Assembly: GCF_016107395.1 (NCBI RefSeq)
Contig: NZ_JAAIKO010000032.1
Location: 29,100 to 93,099, forward strand
From: Streptomyces fildesensis
GTDB taxonomy: Bacteria > Actinomycetota > Actinomycetes > Streptomycetales > Streptomycetaceae
DNA length: 64,000 nt
Direction of reading: 5' to 3'
In this document: positions 1 through 8,235 of the stretch, in pieces
Position numbering within the stretch: the stretch's first letter is position 1
How the letters are laid out: each line of letters opens with the position of its first letter
Translations under genes and position numbers: made by a program
The notes under the pieces: generated by a model
What the model saw: the letters and a program-made list of their open reading frames with translations, nothing else
Told to the model about the DNA's origin: nothing
The model's database searches: none

Positions 1-798
1 TCCCGGGTGCTCTTCGCCCCGCACCTGTCCTGGCGCGACGAACCGCTGCGCGACCGGCTGGAGGAACGGCTGCTGGTGCCGGTCATGGTCGACAACGACG
101 CCAACACCGCGGCCTGGGCCGAATGGCGCTTCGGCGCCGGCCGCGGCCAGGACGACCTCGTCATGATCACGCTGGGTACCGGCATCGGCGGCGCCATCCT
201 GGAGGACGGCCACGTCAAGCGCGGCCGCTACGGCGTGGCCGGCGAGTTCGGCCATATGCAGGTCGTCCCCGGCGGCCACCGCTGCCCCTGCGGCAACCGC
301 GGCTGCTGGGAGCAGTACAGCTCGGGCAACGCGCTGGTCCGCGAGGCCCGCGAGATGGCCGCCGCCGAGTCGCCCGTCGCGTACGGGATCATCGACCGGG
401 TCGGCGGCAACATCGGCGACATCACCGGACCGCTGATCACGCAGCTGGCCCGGGAGGGCGACGCGATGTGCATCGAGCTGCTCCAGGACATCGGCCAGTG
501 GCTCGGCGTCGGCATCGCCAACCTCGCCGCCGCGCTGGACCCGTCCTGCTTCGTCATCGGCGGTGGCGTCAGCGCCGCCGACGACCTGCTCATCGGCCCG
601 GCCCGGGACGCCTTCCGCCGCAACCTCACCGGGCGCGGCTACCGCCCCGAGGCCCGCATCGTGCAGGCCGAGCTGGGCAACGAGGCCGGGCTGGTCGGCG
701 CCGCCGACCTCGCCCGGCTGGTCGCCCGGCGGTTCCGCCGCGCCAACCGGCGCCGTGTCGAGCGCTACGAGCGCTTCGTCCGGGCGGCGGGCCGATGA
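1..798 (+). CDS. ROK-family sugar kinase (glucokinase-like), 5' end outside window
   Basis: Cytosolic ATP-dependent sugar kinase of the ROK family; 265 C-terminal residues are visible and the N-terminal ATP-binding part lies before the window. Seen: the catalytic DNDANTAAW segment, the LGTGIGGAI phosphate-binding stretch, a GEFGHM segment and the ROK zinc motif CPCGNRGCWE. These place it in the family that includes glucokinase and N-acetylhexosamine kinases; the substrate cannot be fixed from this fragment. The stop overlaps the start of the next gene by four bases, so the two are translationally coupled. Confidence 0.88.
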   Translation, partial: SRVLFAPHLSWRDEPLRDRLEERLLVPVMVDNDANTAAWAEWRFGAGRGQDDLVMITLGTGIGGAILEDGHVKRGRYGVAGEFGHMQVVPGGHRCPCGNRGCWEQYSSGNALVREAREMAAAESPVAYGIIDRVGGNIGDITGPLITQLAREGDAMCIELLQDIGQWLGVGIANLAAALDPSCFVIGGGVSAADDLLIGPARDAFRRNLTGRGYRPEARIVQAELGNEAGLVGAADLARLVARRFRRANRRRVERYERFVRAAGR

Positions 799-1340
799 GC
801 GTCGACCGCCCGCACAGCAGGCCGCTGCGCCAGGTGCCCCGCTGGGTCCAGTGGACCGTCGTCCCGCTGCTGATCCTGGTACCCGTCGGCTATGTGATCG
901 TCTCCGCCGAGCAGAGCCGCAACAGCGGCCAGGACAAGGAGGAGTCGGCGGCCGCCAAGCACCTGACGTGGGACTGGCCCAGCCAGGTGCAGCGCCGGAT
1001 ATACCAGGTGCCGGTCCCGCTGGACTGGACGCGGAAGATCGCCTACATGGAGACGAACAACTGGAACACGAGCGCGCTCTACGTCCAGTTCACGTCCACC
1101 GCGGGCGGGCTCGACACCTTCCTCGCGCAGCTGGGCACCAGCCGCTCCGCGCTGAAGCCGGGCGACGTCACCATCACCCCCGACCAGGCGAAGGTGCCCG
1201 GCTGGCTCTTCCGGCCGGGCCACGACTGGGGCGGAGTGTCGACGACCCAGCACGGTGACAAGCCGGACCACGACATCACCGTCGACCTCAGCGATCTGGA
1301 CCATCCCGTCGTGTACATCGTCTCCACGATCAACTTCTGA
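795..1340 (+). CDS. Single-pass membrane protein, function unknown
   Basis: 181 residues. A basic N-terminus is followed by one hydrophobic helix at about residues 21-43 and a soluble C-terminal domain rich in W, Y and D with no catalytic motif I recognise. The positive residues before the helix suggest N-in topology with the domain outside. The ATG overlaps the stop of the ROK kinase (ATGA), so it is co-transcribed with that gene, but nothing in the sequence ties it to sugar metabolism. I do not recognise the family. Confidence 0.75.
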   Translation: MSVDRPHSRPLRQVPRWVQWTVVPLLILVPVGYVIVSAEQSRNSGQDKEESAAAKHLTWDWPSQVQRRIYQVPVPLDWTRKIAYMETNNWNTSALYVQFTSTAGGLDTFLAQLGTSRSALKPGDVTITPDQAKVPGWLFRPGHDWGGVSTTQHGDKPDHDITVDLSDLDHPVVYIVSTINF

Positions 1341-1357
1341 CGGAACCATCCCCCCAC

Positions 1358-1387
1358 GCGCCCGCCCCACCGGTCGGAGGCGGGCGC
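1358..1387 (+). terminator. Hairpin terminator after the ROK-kinase pair
   Basis: GCGCCCGCC at 1358-1366 pairs perfectly with GGCGGGCGC at 1379-1387 around a 12-nt loop, 18 bases after the stop codon. There is no U tract, as is usual in high-G+C actinomycetes. Confidence 0.55.
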
Positions 1388-1419
1388 CCGCACGGGTCCT
1401 GGCGGGCCGCGGGGGGCGG

Positions 1420-1458
1420 GTGACCAGCCGCTTCCCGTCACTCGATAGCGTGAACCCG
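1420..1458 (+). promoter_or_regulatory. Putative promoter of pcaL, leaderless type
   Basis: A -10 hexamer TAGCGT at 1446-1451 ends seven bases before the GTG at 1459. A GTGACC at 1420-1425 could act as a weak -35 (20-bp spacing). No Shine-Dalgarno sequence is present, which argues for a leaderless transcript and decides the start in favour of 1459 over the in-frame GTG at 1450. Confidence 0.45.
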
Positions 1459-2724
1459 GTGAGCGACCAGAAGACCCTCCAGCACCGGCTCGACGGCCCC
1501 GAGGACGCCCCCGTACTCGTCCTGGGCCCCGCCCTCGGCACCACCTGGCACATGTGGGACCGCCAACTGCCCGAGCTGACCCGCCAGTGGCGGGTCCTGC
1601 GCTACGACCTGCCCGGCCACGGGGGTGCGCCCGCCGATCCCGCGACCTCGGTCACCGAGCTGGCGGACCGGCTGCTCGCCACCCTCGACCTGCTCGGCAT
1701 CGACCGGTTCGGCTACGCGGGCTGCTCCCTCGGCGCGGCCGTCGGCGTCCGGATCGCGCTGGCGCGCCCCGACCGGGTCGCGGCGCTGGCCCTCGTCTCC
1801 TCCGCCGCCCGCCACGGCACCGCCGACGCCTGGCGGCAGCGCGGGGTCATCGTCCGGGCCAACGGCCTCGGGCAGTTCTCCTACACCGTCCCCGAGCGGT
1901 GGTTCACCGACGGCTACCGGGCCGCCCAGGGCGCCATCGTCGAATGGGCCGTGCAGATGGTGCGCACCACCGACGCGGAGTGCTACATCGCCGCGTGCGA
2001 GGCGCTGGCGGCGCACGACGTGCGCGACGAGCTGGGCCGGATCACCGTCCCGACCCTCGTGGTGGCCGGCGCGGACGACCCCGCGACGCCGCCCGCCGAC
2101 GCCCGCGTCCTGGTCGCGGGGATCCCCGACGCCCGACTCGCCGTGGTGCCCGCCGCCTCCCACCTCACCCCGGTGGAGCAGCCCGCGGCCGTCGGCGAGC
2201 TGCTGGTACGGCACTTCGGCGCCGCCTGGACCGAGTCCGCCATCGCCTCCACCACCGCCGTGCTCCAGTCCCCGCCCGCCCCGCCGGCCGCCGAGCAGCC
2301 CGCCGCGGTGCCGGCGGGCCGCGTCGACCCGTACGACGAGGGCCTGCGGATCCGCAGGGAAGTCCTGGGCGACGCGCATGTCGACCGGGCCGCCGCGGGG
2401 GCCGACGACTTCACCGGGGACTTCGAGGAGTTCATCACCCGCTACGCCTGGGGAGAGGTGTGGGCGCGGCCCGGCCTGGACCGGCGCACCCGCAGCATCA
2501 TCACGCTGACGGCACTCACCGCCCGCGGGCACCTCGACGAGCTCGCCTCCCACACCCGCGCGGCGCTGCGCAACGGCCTCACCCCCGCCGAGATCAAGGA
2601 GACGCTGCTGCACACGGGCGTCTACTGCGGAGTGCCGGCCGCGAACGCCGCCTTCGCGGTCGCGCAGCGCGTGATCCAGGAGGAAACGTCCGTCGGCCGC
2701 CCCGCCGGTGATCCTCCGCAATGA
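1459..2724 (+). CDS. pcaL: PcaL: 3-oxoadipate enol-lactonase / 4-carboxymuconolactone decarboxylase fusion
   Basis: 421-residue bifunctional enzyme of the protocatechuate branch of the beta-ketoadipate pathway. Residues about 1-265 are an alpha/beta hydrolase with nucleophile motif GCSLG and a C-terminal catalytic His in the ASHLTP region, matching 3-oxoadipate enol-lactonase (PcaD). After a Pro/Ala linker, residues about 300-415 match the carboxymuconolactone decarboxylase fold (PcaC), including the ELASHTRAALRNGLT and HTGVYCGVPAAN stretches. The PcaD-PcaC fusion is typical of actinomycetes. No other pca gene lies beside it, although these genes are usually clustered. Confidence 0.88.
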   Translation: MSDQKTLQHRLDGPEDAPVLVLGPALGTTWHMWDRQLPELTRQWRVLRYDLPGHGGAPADPATSVTELADRLLATLDLLGIDRFGYAGCSLGAAVGVRIALARPDRVAALALVSSAARHGTADAWRQRGVIVRANGLGQFSYTVPERWFTDGYRAAQGAIVEWAVQMVRTTDAECYIAACEALAAHDVRDELGRITVPTLVVAGADDPATPPADARVLVAGIPDARLAVVPAASHLTPVEQPAAVGELLVRHFGAAWTESAIASTTAVLQSPPAPPAAEQPAAVPAGRVDPYDEGLRIRREVLGDAHVDRAAAGADDFTGDFEEFITRYAWGEVWARPGLDRRTRSIITLTALTARGHLDELASHTRAALRNGLTPAEIKETLLHTGVYCGVPAANAAFAVAQRVIQEETSVGRPAGDPPQ

Positions 2725-2801
2725 TGGTTCCCTGACGGCCTGGTGACGACCCGGTGCACGTCGATATCGCTGATCACGTTCCGAGGAGCAGAGGAGCAAC
2801 G

Positions 2802-3449
2802 GTGAAGCTGACCAAGAAGGGCCACGCCTGCGTCAGGCTGGAGAAGGACGGGCAGGTGCTCGTCATCGATCCCGGTGCCTTCACGGAGGAGGACGCCGCG
2901 GTCGGCGCCGAGGCGATCCTCATCACCCACGAGCACATCGACCACTTCAACGAGGACCGGCTGCGCCTCGCCCTGGACGCCAATCCGGCCGCCCAGGTCT
3001 GGACCCTCAAGAGCGTCGCCGACCAGGTGTCGGCGGCCTTCCCCGGCCGGGTGCACACCGTCGGCGAGGGTGACACCTTCAGCGCGGCGGGTTTCGACAT
3101 CGAGGTGCACGGCCAGCTGCACGCCGTGATCCACCCGGACATCCCGCGGATCGCCAACCAGGGCTACGTGGTCGACGGCTCGGTCTTCCACCCCGGTGAC
3201 GCCCTGACGGTCCCCGACCGCCCCGTCGACACCCTGCTGCTCCCGCTGCAGGCCCCCTGGAGCAAGTTCTCGGAGATCGTCGACTACCTCCGCGAGGTCA
3301 AGCCGCAGCGCGCCTTCGACGTCCACGACGGGCTGCTCACCGACATCGCGTTCATGATCTACGGCCGGATGCTCGGTCCTGACGGCCCCGGCATCGGCGG
3401 CGGCGAACACCGCCGGCTGGCCCCGGGCGAATCCGTCGAACTGGCCTGA
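2802..3449 (+). CDS. Metallo-beta-lactamase-fold hydrolase (UlaG/UPF0173-like)
   Basis: 215-residue cytosolic protein. The metal-binding HEHIDH motif is at about residues 46-51, with further ligand candidates in HAVIHPD, HPGD and the C-terminal DVHDG segment, so the dinuclear site looks intact. Small proteins of this type are usually annotated as Zn-dependent hydrolases with unknown substrates. Start chosen at GTG 2802 because GAGGAG lies five bases upstream and the product then begins VKLTKKGHA, the normal start of the fold. Monocistronic: a strong hairpin follows. Confidence 0.8.
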   Translation: MKLTKKGHACVRLEKDGQVLVIDPGAFTEEDAAVGAEAILITHEHIDHFNEDRLRLALDANPAAQVWTLKSVADQVSAAFPGRVHTVGEGDTFSAAGFDIEVHGQLHAVIHPDIPRIANQGYVVDGSVFHPGDALTVPDRPVDTLLLPLQAPWSKFSEIVDYLREVKPQRAFDVHDGLLTDIAFMIYGRMLGPDGPGIGGGEHRRLAPGESVELA

Positions 3450-3467
3450 CGGCACGACCTGCGCGCA

Positions 3468-3491
3468 CCGCCCCGGGACAGCCCGGGGCGG
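3468..3491 (+). terminator. Hairpin terminator
   Basis: Perfect 10-bp stem CCGCCCCGGG / CCCGGGGCGG with an ACAG tetraloop, 18 bases after the metallo-beta-lactamase-fold gene. Confidence 0.65.
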
Positions 3492-3543
3492 GTCGGCAGA
3501 AAGGTCCGGGGGCGGGTCCGGGGCGGTTGTCGGTGCCGGGCGG

Positions 3544-3549
3544 TAGATT
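3544..3549 (+). promoter_or_regulatory. -10 box of the exonuclease III gene
   Basis: TAGATT lies seven bases before the ATG at 3557 with no ribosome binding site between, so the transcript is probably leaderless. Confidence 0.45.
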
Positions 3550-3556
3550 CGGGTCC

Positions 3557-4336
3557 ATGCGCATCGCCACCTGGAACGTCAACTCGATCACCGCCCGTCT
3601 GCCGCGCCTGCTCGCCTGGCTGGAGAGCACCGGCACGGATGTGCTGTGCCTTCAGGAGACCAAGTGCTCGTTGGAGCAGTTCCCCTTCGACGAGCTGCGC
3701 GAGCTCGGCTACGAGGCGGCCGTCAACGCCACGGGCCGGTGGAACGGCGTGGCGCTGCTGTCGAAGGTGGGCCTGGAGGACGTCGTGACCGGGCTGCCCG
3801 GCGGCCCCGAGTACGAGGGTGTGCTGGAGCCCCGCGCGGTCTCCGCCACCTGCGGCGGGGCCCGTGTCTGGTCGGTGTACGTGCCCAACGGCCGCGAGGT
3901 CGGGCACGAGCACTTCGCCTACAAGCTGCAGTGGTTCGGGGCGCTGCGCGCCGCGGTCGCCGAGGACGCCGCGGGTCCGCGGCCCTTCGCCGTGCTGGGC
4001 GACTACAACGTCGCGCCCACCGACGAGGACGTGTGGGACCTGTCCCAGTTCGAGGGCGCCACCCACGTCACCCCCGAGGAGCGCGCCGCCCTTGCCGCCC
4101 TGCGCGACGCGGGTCTGACGGACGTGGTGCCGCGGCCGCTCAAGTACGACCGCCCGTACACCTACTGGGACTACCGCCAGCTGGGCTTCCCGAAGAACCG
4201 GGGCATGCGGATCGACCTGGTCTACGGCAACGAGCCCTTCGCCAAGGCGGTCACCGACTCGTACGTCGACCGTGAGGAGCGCAAGGGCAAGGGCGCCTCC
4301 GATCACGCCCCGGTCGTCGTTGATCTCGACGTCTGA
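3557..4336 (+). CDS. xth: Exodeoxyribonuclease III (AP endonuclease)
   Basis: 259-residue endonuclease/exonuclease/phosphatase-fold enzyme acting at abasic sites in base excision repair. Seen in order: TWNVNSI at the N-terminus, the metal-binding Glu in LCLQETK (about residue 34), the YVPNG segment, the GDYNVAP catalytic Asp/Asn pair at about 150, RIDLVY at about 221 and the C-terminal SDHAPV His. All expected catalytic positions are present and the length fits the ExoIII/XthA family. It stands alone with its own leaderless-type promoter. Confidence 0.92.
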   Translation: MRIATWNVNSITARLPRLLAWLESTGTDVLCLQETKCSLEQFPFDELRELGYEAAVNATGRWNGVALLSKVGLEDVVTGLPGGPEYEGVLEPRAVSATCGGARVWSVYVPNGREVGHEHFAYKLQWFGALRAAVAEDAAGPRPFAVLGDYNVAPTDEDVWDLSQFEGATHVTPEERAALAALRDAGLTDVVPRPLKYDRPYTYWDYRQLGFPKNRGMRIDLVYGNEPFAKAVTDSYVDREERKGKGASDHAPVVVDLDV

Positions 4337-4432
4337 CCGCACCGGACCACTTACGAGGCGTACGGCCGGGCCCGGGACCGCATACAACCTGTCGATCCCG
4401 CGCCCGCCCGCCGCCCCGTACGCTCGGCGCTC

Positions 4433-4795
4433 ATGAGCACCGTTGACCTGCCCTCCGCCAGCTTCGCCGTCCACGTACCCGACGCCGAACTGGAGCCCGA
4501 GCCGCTCGATCCGGCCCAGATCGTGTCGGGCACGCCCGAGGTCACCGGCAAGGTGCTCTGGGAGTCGGCCGACGGGACCCGGCTGCGGGGGATTTGGCAG
4601 ATCACCCCAGGCGTGGTGACCGACACCGAGGCCGACGAGATGTTCGTCGTGGTCAGCGGCCGGGCCACCGTCGAGGTGGCGGGCGGCGACACGCTCGAAC
4701 TCGGCCCCGGCGTTGTCTGCGTCCTGCGCGAGGGGGACCGGACGACCTGGACGGTGCACGAGACGCTGCGCAAGGCCTACGCGATCGGCTGCTGA
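4433..4795 (+). CDS. Cupin-domain protein (cupin_3-like)
   Basis: 120 residues forming one small beta-barrel: motif 1 around GVVTDTEADEMFVVVSGRATVEV and motif 2 around LGPGVVCVLREGDRTTWTVHE. The layout resembles the (S)-ureidoglycine aminohydrolase/DUF861-like cupins, but the canonical HXH of motif 1 is absent, so a metal-dependent reaction is not assured. TACGCT at 4419-4424 sits eight bases before the ATG without a ribosome site, suggesting a leaderless single-gene transcript. Confidence 0.78.
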   Translation: MSTVDLPSASFAVHVPDAELEPEPLDPAQIVSGTPEVTGKVLWESADGTRLRGIWQITPGVVTDTEADEMFVVVSGRATVEVAGGDTLELGPGVVCVLREGDRTTWTVHETLRKAYAIGC

Positions 4796-4870
4796 CCCAC
4801 CGCCCCCGAACACCAGCGGGGCAGGCGCGCCTGTAGAAGTCCGACCGCCCCGGGTGCGACGCTGAGCCGT

Positions 4871-5308
4871 ATGGACATCCCCTTCCTGGACAAGTGGCGC
4901 AAGCGGAACGCGACGGCGCAAGGGGTCGCGGTCCGGGTCGGCGACCCGGACGCCGCGGGCGTGGCCGAGTTGCTGGCGGAGTGCGATCTGCTGCGCGCCC
5001 AGGCGGAGGACGCGGGGGTCGAACTCGACGACTCGCCCGGCTCGTTGACGGCTCTCGACCAGTTGGTCCCGCAGTGGCGCGACGATCCAGAGGTGCTGCC
5101 GTGGCTCGGCAACGACGCCGGTCTGTACCTCGGCACCGTCATCGTCCGCACCGTGCCCGGCGCGGTCTGGCAGGTGTGGCCGAACGGCCTGCCGGTGGTC
5201 AGGCTGGAGTCGGGCCGCGAGATCGACGTGGTCGCGATCGGCCACGCCTGGGCCGAGAGCGGCACGCCCGAGCTGTCCCAGACACTCGCCGAGGAGTCCG
5301 AGAACTGA
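4871..5308 (+). CDS. Conserved actinomycete protein of unknown function (DUF6278-like)
   Basis: 145-residue soluble acidic protein. It begins MDIPFLDKWRKRN, has a central WRDDPEVLPWLGNDAGLYLG stretch, then VRTVPGAVWQVWPNG and a conserved-looking GREIDV near the C-terminus. The pattern resembles Streptomyces proteins labelled DUF6278; that assignment is from memory. No catalytic motif, signal peptide or membrane segment is visible. GACGCT at 4858-4863 could be a -10 box seven bases before the ATG. Confidence 0.7.
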   Translation: MDIPFLDKWRKRNATAQGVAVRVGDPDAAGVAELLAECDLLRAQAEDAGVELDDSPGSLTALDQLVPQWRDDPEVLPWLGNDAGLYLGTVIVRTVPGAVWQVWPNGLPVVRLESGREIDVVAIGHAWAESGTPELSQTLAEESEN

Positions 5309-5380
5309 CGGCCCGCCGTCACCCGAACTGATGGACCGCGCCACCGGAATGCGACGGCAGGCAGGCGTGTCCGGCGCGCA

Positions 5381-5408
5381 ATGACGCCTCCGCGCCCAGC
5401 CGTACGGT
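5381..5408 (+). promoter_or_regulatory. Putative vegetative promoter of the TfoX-like gene
   Basis: ATGACG (5381-5386) and TACGGT (5403-5408) are 16 bp apart and resemble HrdB-type -35 and -10 elements. They predict a short leader of about 45 bases carrying the GGAGG upstream of GTG 5460. Confidence 0.4.
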
Positions 5409-5459
5409 GCATGATGTCGGAAACGCACCAGTTGATCAGCTCGGTACCGGAGGCGCGAC

Positions 5460-5711
5460 GTGGACTCCCTGCAGCAGATGCCGAATATCGGAGCGGTCCT
5501 TGCCGACCGCTTGCGCCGCGGCGGCGTCGAGGACGCCGGCGAACTGCGCCGGCTCGGCGCCGGCCGTGCCTTCGAGAAGATCCGCGAGGACCTTCCCGAG
5601 GACGCCTGCACGCACACCCTGCTCGCACTCGAAGGCGCGATCCGCGGCACCCGCTGGACCGCCATCCCGCAGACCGAACGCGACACCCTCGTCAACCGGG
5701 TCCTGGGCTGA
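5460..5711 (+). CDS. TfoX C-terminal-domain-like protein, helix-hairpin-helix fold
   Basis: 83 residues. The whole chain matches the TfoX C-terminal domain: MPNIGAVLADRLRRGGVEDAGELRRLGAGRAF followed by an ALEGAIRGTRW segment. In proteobacteria this domain belongs to competence regulators; free-standing copies in actinomycetes have no established role. GGAGG lies about eight bases upstream of the GTG start. A perfect hairpin follows, making the gene a single transcription unit. Confidence 0.78.
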   Translation: MDSLQQMPNIGAVLADRLRRGGVEDAGELRRLGAGRAFEKIREDLPEDACTHTLLALEGAIRGTRWTAIPQTERDTLVNRVLG

Positions 5712-5768
5712 CCCGGAGCCGCACCCGACCGGCCCGATCCCGCGCCGACCGCACCCCTGCCGACCGGA

Positions 5769-5791
5769 CCCGCGCCGTTCAGCGGCGCGGG
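5769..5791 (+). terminator. Hairpin terminator
   Basis: CCCGCGCCG / CGGCGCGGG, 9-bp perfect stem with a TTCAG loop, 57 bases after the TfoX-like gene. Confidence 0.6.
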
Positions 5792-5923
5792 CCGTCGGCG
5801 ATCCCGCGCACCGCACATCAGGTTATTGGCGGCAGTCTGCGTGTCGGCGCGATATGCGGATTTGAAGGGATAGGTTGCCCATTCGTTGACTGTCCGACGG
5901 GGTGAGAGTGAGCTGGGCTGCGC

Positions 5924-6661
5924 ATGGATCCACTGATCGTCCTGAGTGGTGTCAACAAGCACTTCGGACAGTTGCATGTGCTGCGGGACATCGACCTGAC
6001 CGTCGGCCGCGGCGAGGTCGTGGTCGTCATCGGTCCTTCGGGGTCGGGCAAGTCCACGCTGTGCCGGGCGATCAACCGACTGGAGCCGGTCGAGTCGGGC
6101 ACCATCACCATCGACGGCCGGCCGCTGCCCTCCGAGGGCAAGGAACTGGCCAAGCTGCGCGCCGACGTCGGCATGGTGTTCCAGTCCTTCAACCTCTTCG
6201 CGCACAAGACGGTGCTGCAGAACGTCGCGCTGGCGCCGGTCAAGGTACGCGGCCGCAGCCGCGCCGACGCGGACAAACGGGCCAGGGAACTGCTCGACCG
6301 GGTGGGCCTGCTGGCGCATGCCGACAAGTACCCCGCGCAGATGTCCGGCGGGCAGCAGCAGCGGGTGGCGATCGCCCGCGCGCTGGCCATGGACCCCAAG
6401 GCACTGCTCTTCGACGAGCCGACCTCCGCGCTCGACCCGGAGATGATCAACGAGGTGCTGGAGGTCATGCAGCAGCTCGCCCGGGACGGGATGACGATGG
6501 TCGTCGTCACCCATGAGATGGGCTTCGCCCGCTCCGCCGCCAACCGGGTCGTGTTCATGGCCGACGGCCTGATCGTCGAGGACCGGGTCCCGGAGGAGTT
6601 CTTCACCGCGCCGCGCAGTGAGCGCGCCAAGGACTTCCTGTCCAAGATCCTCCACCACTGA
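5924..6661 (+). CDS. Polar amino-acid ABC transporter, ATP-binding protein (GlnQ/GluA-like)
   Basis: 245-residue ATPase of a PAAT-family importer. Walker A GPSGSGKST, Q-loop VFQSFNLFAHKT, ABC signature SGGQQQRVAIARA, Walker B LLFDEPTSALDPE and H-loop VTHEMGF are all present, and the length is normal. It is the first gene of a four-gene operon (ATPase, binding lipoprotein, two permeases), the arrangement of the actinobacterial gluABCD glutamate uptake system; glutamate is therefore the likeliest substrate, by inference. The AT-richer 212-base region upstream holds TTGACT at 5886-5891 and TAGGTT at 5871-5876 as possible promoter parts. Confidence 0.92.
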   Translation: MDPLIVLSGVNKHFGQLHVLRDIDLTVGRGEVVVVIGPSGSGKSTLCRAINRLEPVESGTITIDGRPLPSEGKELAKLRADVGMVFQSFNLFAHKTVLQNVALAPVKVRGRSRADADKRARELLDRVGLLAHADKYPAQMSGGQQQRVAIARALAMDPKALLFDEPTSALDPEMINEVLEVMQQLARDGMTMVVVTHEMGFARSAANRVVFMADGLIVEDRVPEEFFTAPRSERAKDFLSKILHH

Positions 6662-6676
6662 CGACCCGGGACCGCC

Positions 6677-7576
6677 ATGCGACGCAAGAACAGGCACATC
6701 GCGCTGCTCGCCGTGGCCGCGGCCCTGCTGGTGGGCTGCGGCAAGGAGGGAAGTCCGCCCACGAAGGGCCCGAGCTCCGACGATCTGCCCACCTACAAGG
6801 TGGACCGGAACTTCTCCCTCCCCGACTCGAAGACGTGGAGCTCCGCCCACCGGCGCGGCAAGATCGTCGTCGGGGTCAAGGACGACCAGCCGTACCTCGG
6901 CCAGCGCGACCCGGCCAACGGCACGTACGCGGGCTTCGACGTCGAGATCGCCCGGATGCTCGCCGCGTCGCTCGGCTTCGGCCTCGACCAGATCCAGTAC
7001 AAGTCGGTGGCCTCCGCCAACCGCGAGACCGCGCTCAGCAACGGCCAGATCGACTACTACGTCGGCACGTACACGATCAACGACAAGCGCAAGCAGCAGG
7101 TCGGCTTCGCCGGTCCGTACTACGTCGCGGGCCAGGGCCTGCTGGTGCGCAAGGACGAGAACGACATCAAGGGCCCGCAGGACCTGAAGGGCAAGAAGGT
7201 CTGTTCGGCCGCCGGTTCCACCCCGATCCAGCGCATCGAGTCGGACTACCCCGACGCCATCCCCGTCACCTACGACACCTACTCCGTCTGCGTGGACAAC
7301 CTGCTGACCTTCCAGGTCGACGCCGTCACCACCGACGACTCGATCCTGCTGGGCTACGCGGCCAAGGCACCCGACGAGATGAAGCTCGTCAGCAAGGCGT
7401 TCTCCAAGGAGCCCTACGGGGTCGGCGTGGCCAGGAGCGACAACGCTCTGCGGCTCGCGCTCGACGACGCGATCGTGGCCCACGAGAAGAACGGCGACTG
7501 GAAGAAGGCGTACGACGCGACCCTCGGCCTGTCCGGGGTCCCGGCGCCCACCCCGCCCGCCGTCGACCGGTACTGA
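6677..7576 (+). CDS. Amino-acid-binding lipoprotein of the ABC importer (SBP_bac_3)
   Basis: 299-residue extracytoplasmic solute receptor. It has a basic N-terminus, a hydrophobic core and lipobox LVGC with Cys21 as the predicted lipidation site. The mature part shows the type-3 solute-binding pattern: GKIVVGVKDDQPYLG, GTYAGFDVEIARMLA, a YYVGTYTIND stretch, FAGPYYVAGQGLLV and the second-lobe VDAVTTDDSILLGYA. Typical length for glutamate/glutamine receptors. It sits 15 bases after the ATPase gene and before the two permeases. Confidence 0.92.
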   Translation: MRRKNRHIALLAVAAALLVGCGKEGSPPTKGPSSDDLPTYKVDRNFSLPDSKTWSSAHRRGKIVVGVKDDQPYLGQRDPANGTYAGFDVEIARMLAASLGFGLDQIQYKSVASANRETALSNGQIDYYVGTYTINDKRKQQVGFAGPYYVAGQGLLVRKDENDIKGPQDLKGKKVCSAAGSTPIQRIESDYPDAIPVTYDTYSVCVDNLLTFQVDAVTTDDSILLGYAAKAPDEMKLVSKAFSKEPYGVGVARSDNALRLALDDAIVAHEKNGDWKKAYDATLGLSGVPAPTPPAVDRY

Positions 7577-7590
7577 GAGGGCCGCCGCAC

Positions 7591-8235
7591 ATGAACGTAC
7601 TGCTCGACAACTTCTCCCTCTACGGCAAGGGTTTCCTCGGCACCCTCGAACTGACCCTGTACGCGGGTGTGCTGGCACTGGTCGGCGGCGTGATCATCGC
7701 CGGCTTCCGGGTCTCGCCGGTCAAGGCGCTGCGCGTCTTCGGCACCACCTGGGTCACCGTGCTGCGCAACACCCCGCTGACCCTGCTGTTCTTCGCGGTG
7801 CTGCTGGGACTGCCGCGGTTCGGGCTGCGGCTGCCGTTCACCACCTTCGCGGTCCTCGCGCTGGCCTGCTACACCTCGGCGTTCATCTGCGAGGCGGTCA
7901 GGTCGGGCATCAACACCGTGCCGCTGGGCCAGGGCGAGGCCGCCCGCAGCCTCGGCATGACGTTCATCCAGACCCTGAACCTGGTGGTGCTCCCGCAGGC
8001 GGGCCGCGCGGTCATCTCGCCGATCGGCTCGACGCTCATCGCGCTCGCCAAGAACTCCGCGATCGCCGGCTCCTTCTCGGTCACCGAACTGCTCGGCACC
8101 TACAAGCCCCTCAACGAGCTGGGCTACAGCATCATCTGGTCCTTCATCTGGATCGCGGTCGGCTACCTGATCATCACGCTGTCGATCAGCCTGCTCTTCA
8201 ACGTGCTGGAGAAGAAGATGGGGGTCGTGCGATGA
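7591..8235 (+). CDS. Amino-acid ABC transporter permease 1 (GluC-like)
   Basis: 214-residue inner-membrane permease with about five helices. The HisMQ-type EAA loop reads EAARSLGMTFIQTLNLVVLPQA at about residues 111-132, the docking site for the ATPase. The RNTPLTLLFF segment in the second helix region is typical of the family. Its stop overlaps the next permease start by four bases, fitting a heterodimeric membrane domain made in equal amounts. Confidence 0.92.
   Translation: MNVLLDNFSLYGKGFLGTLELTLYAGVLALVGGVIIAGFRVSPVKALRVFGTTWVTVLRNTPLTLLFFAVLLGLPRFGLRLPFTTFAVLALACYTSAFICEAVRSGINTVPLGQGEAARSLGMTFIQTLNLVVLPQAGRAVISPIGSTLIALAKNSAIAGSFSVTELLGTYKPLNELGYSIIWSFIWIAVGYLIITLSISLLFNVLEKKMGVVR

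Noticed and set aside
3359..7678. A 1439-codon open frame on the minus strand
   Set aside because: It runs antisense through exonuclease III, the cupin gene and the amino-acid importer and is low-complexity Arg/Gly/Val sequence; a G+C-rich codon-bias shadow.
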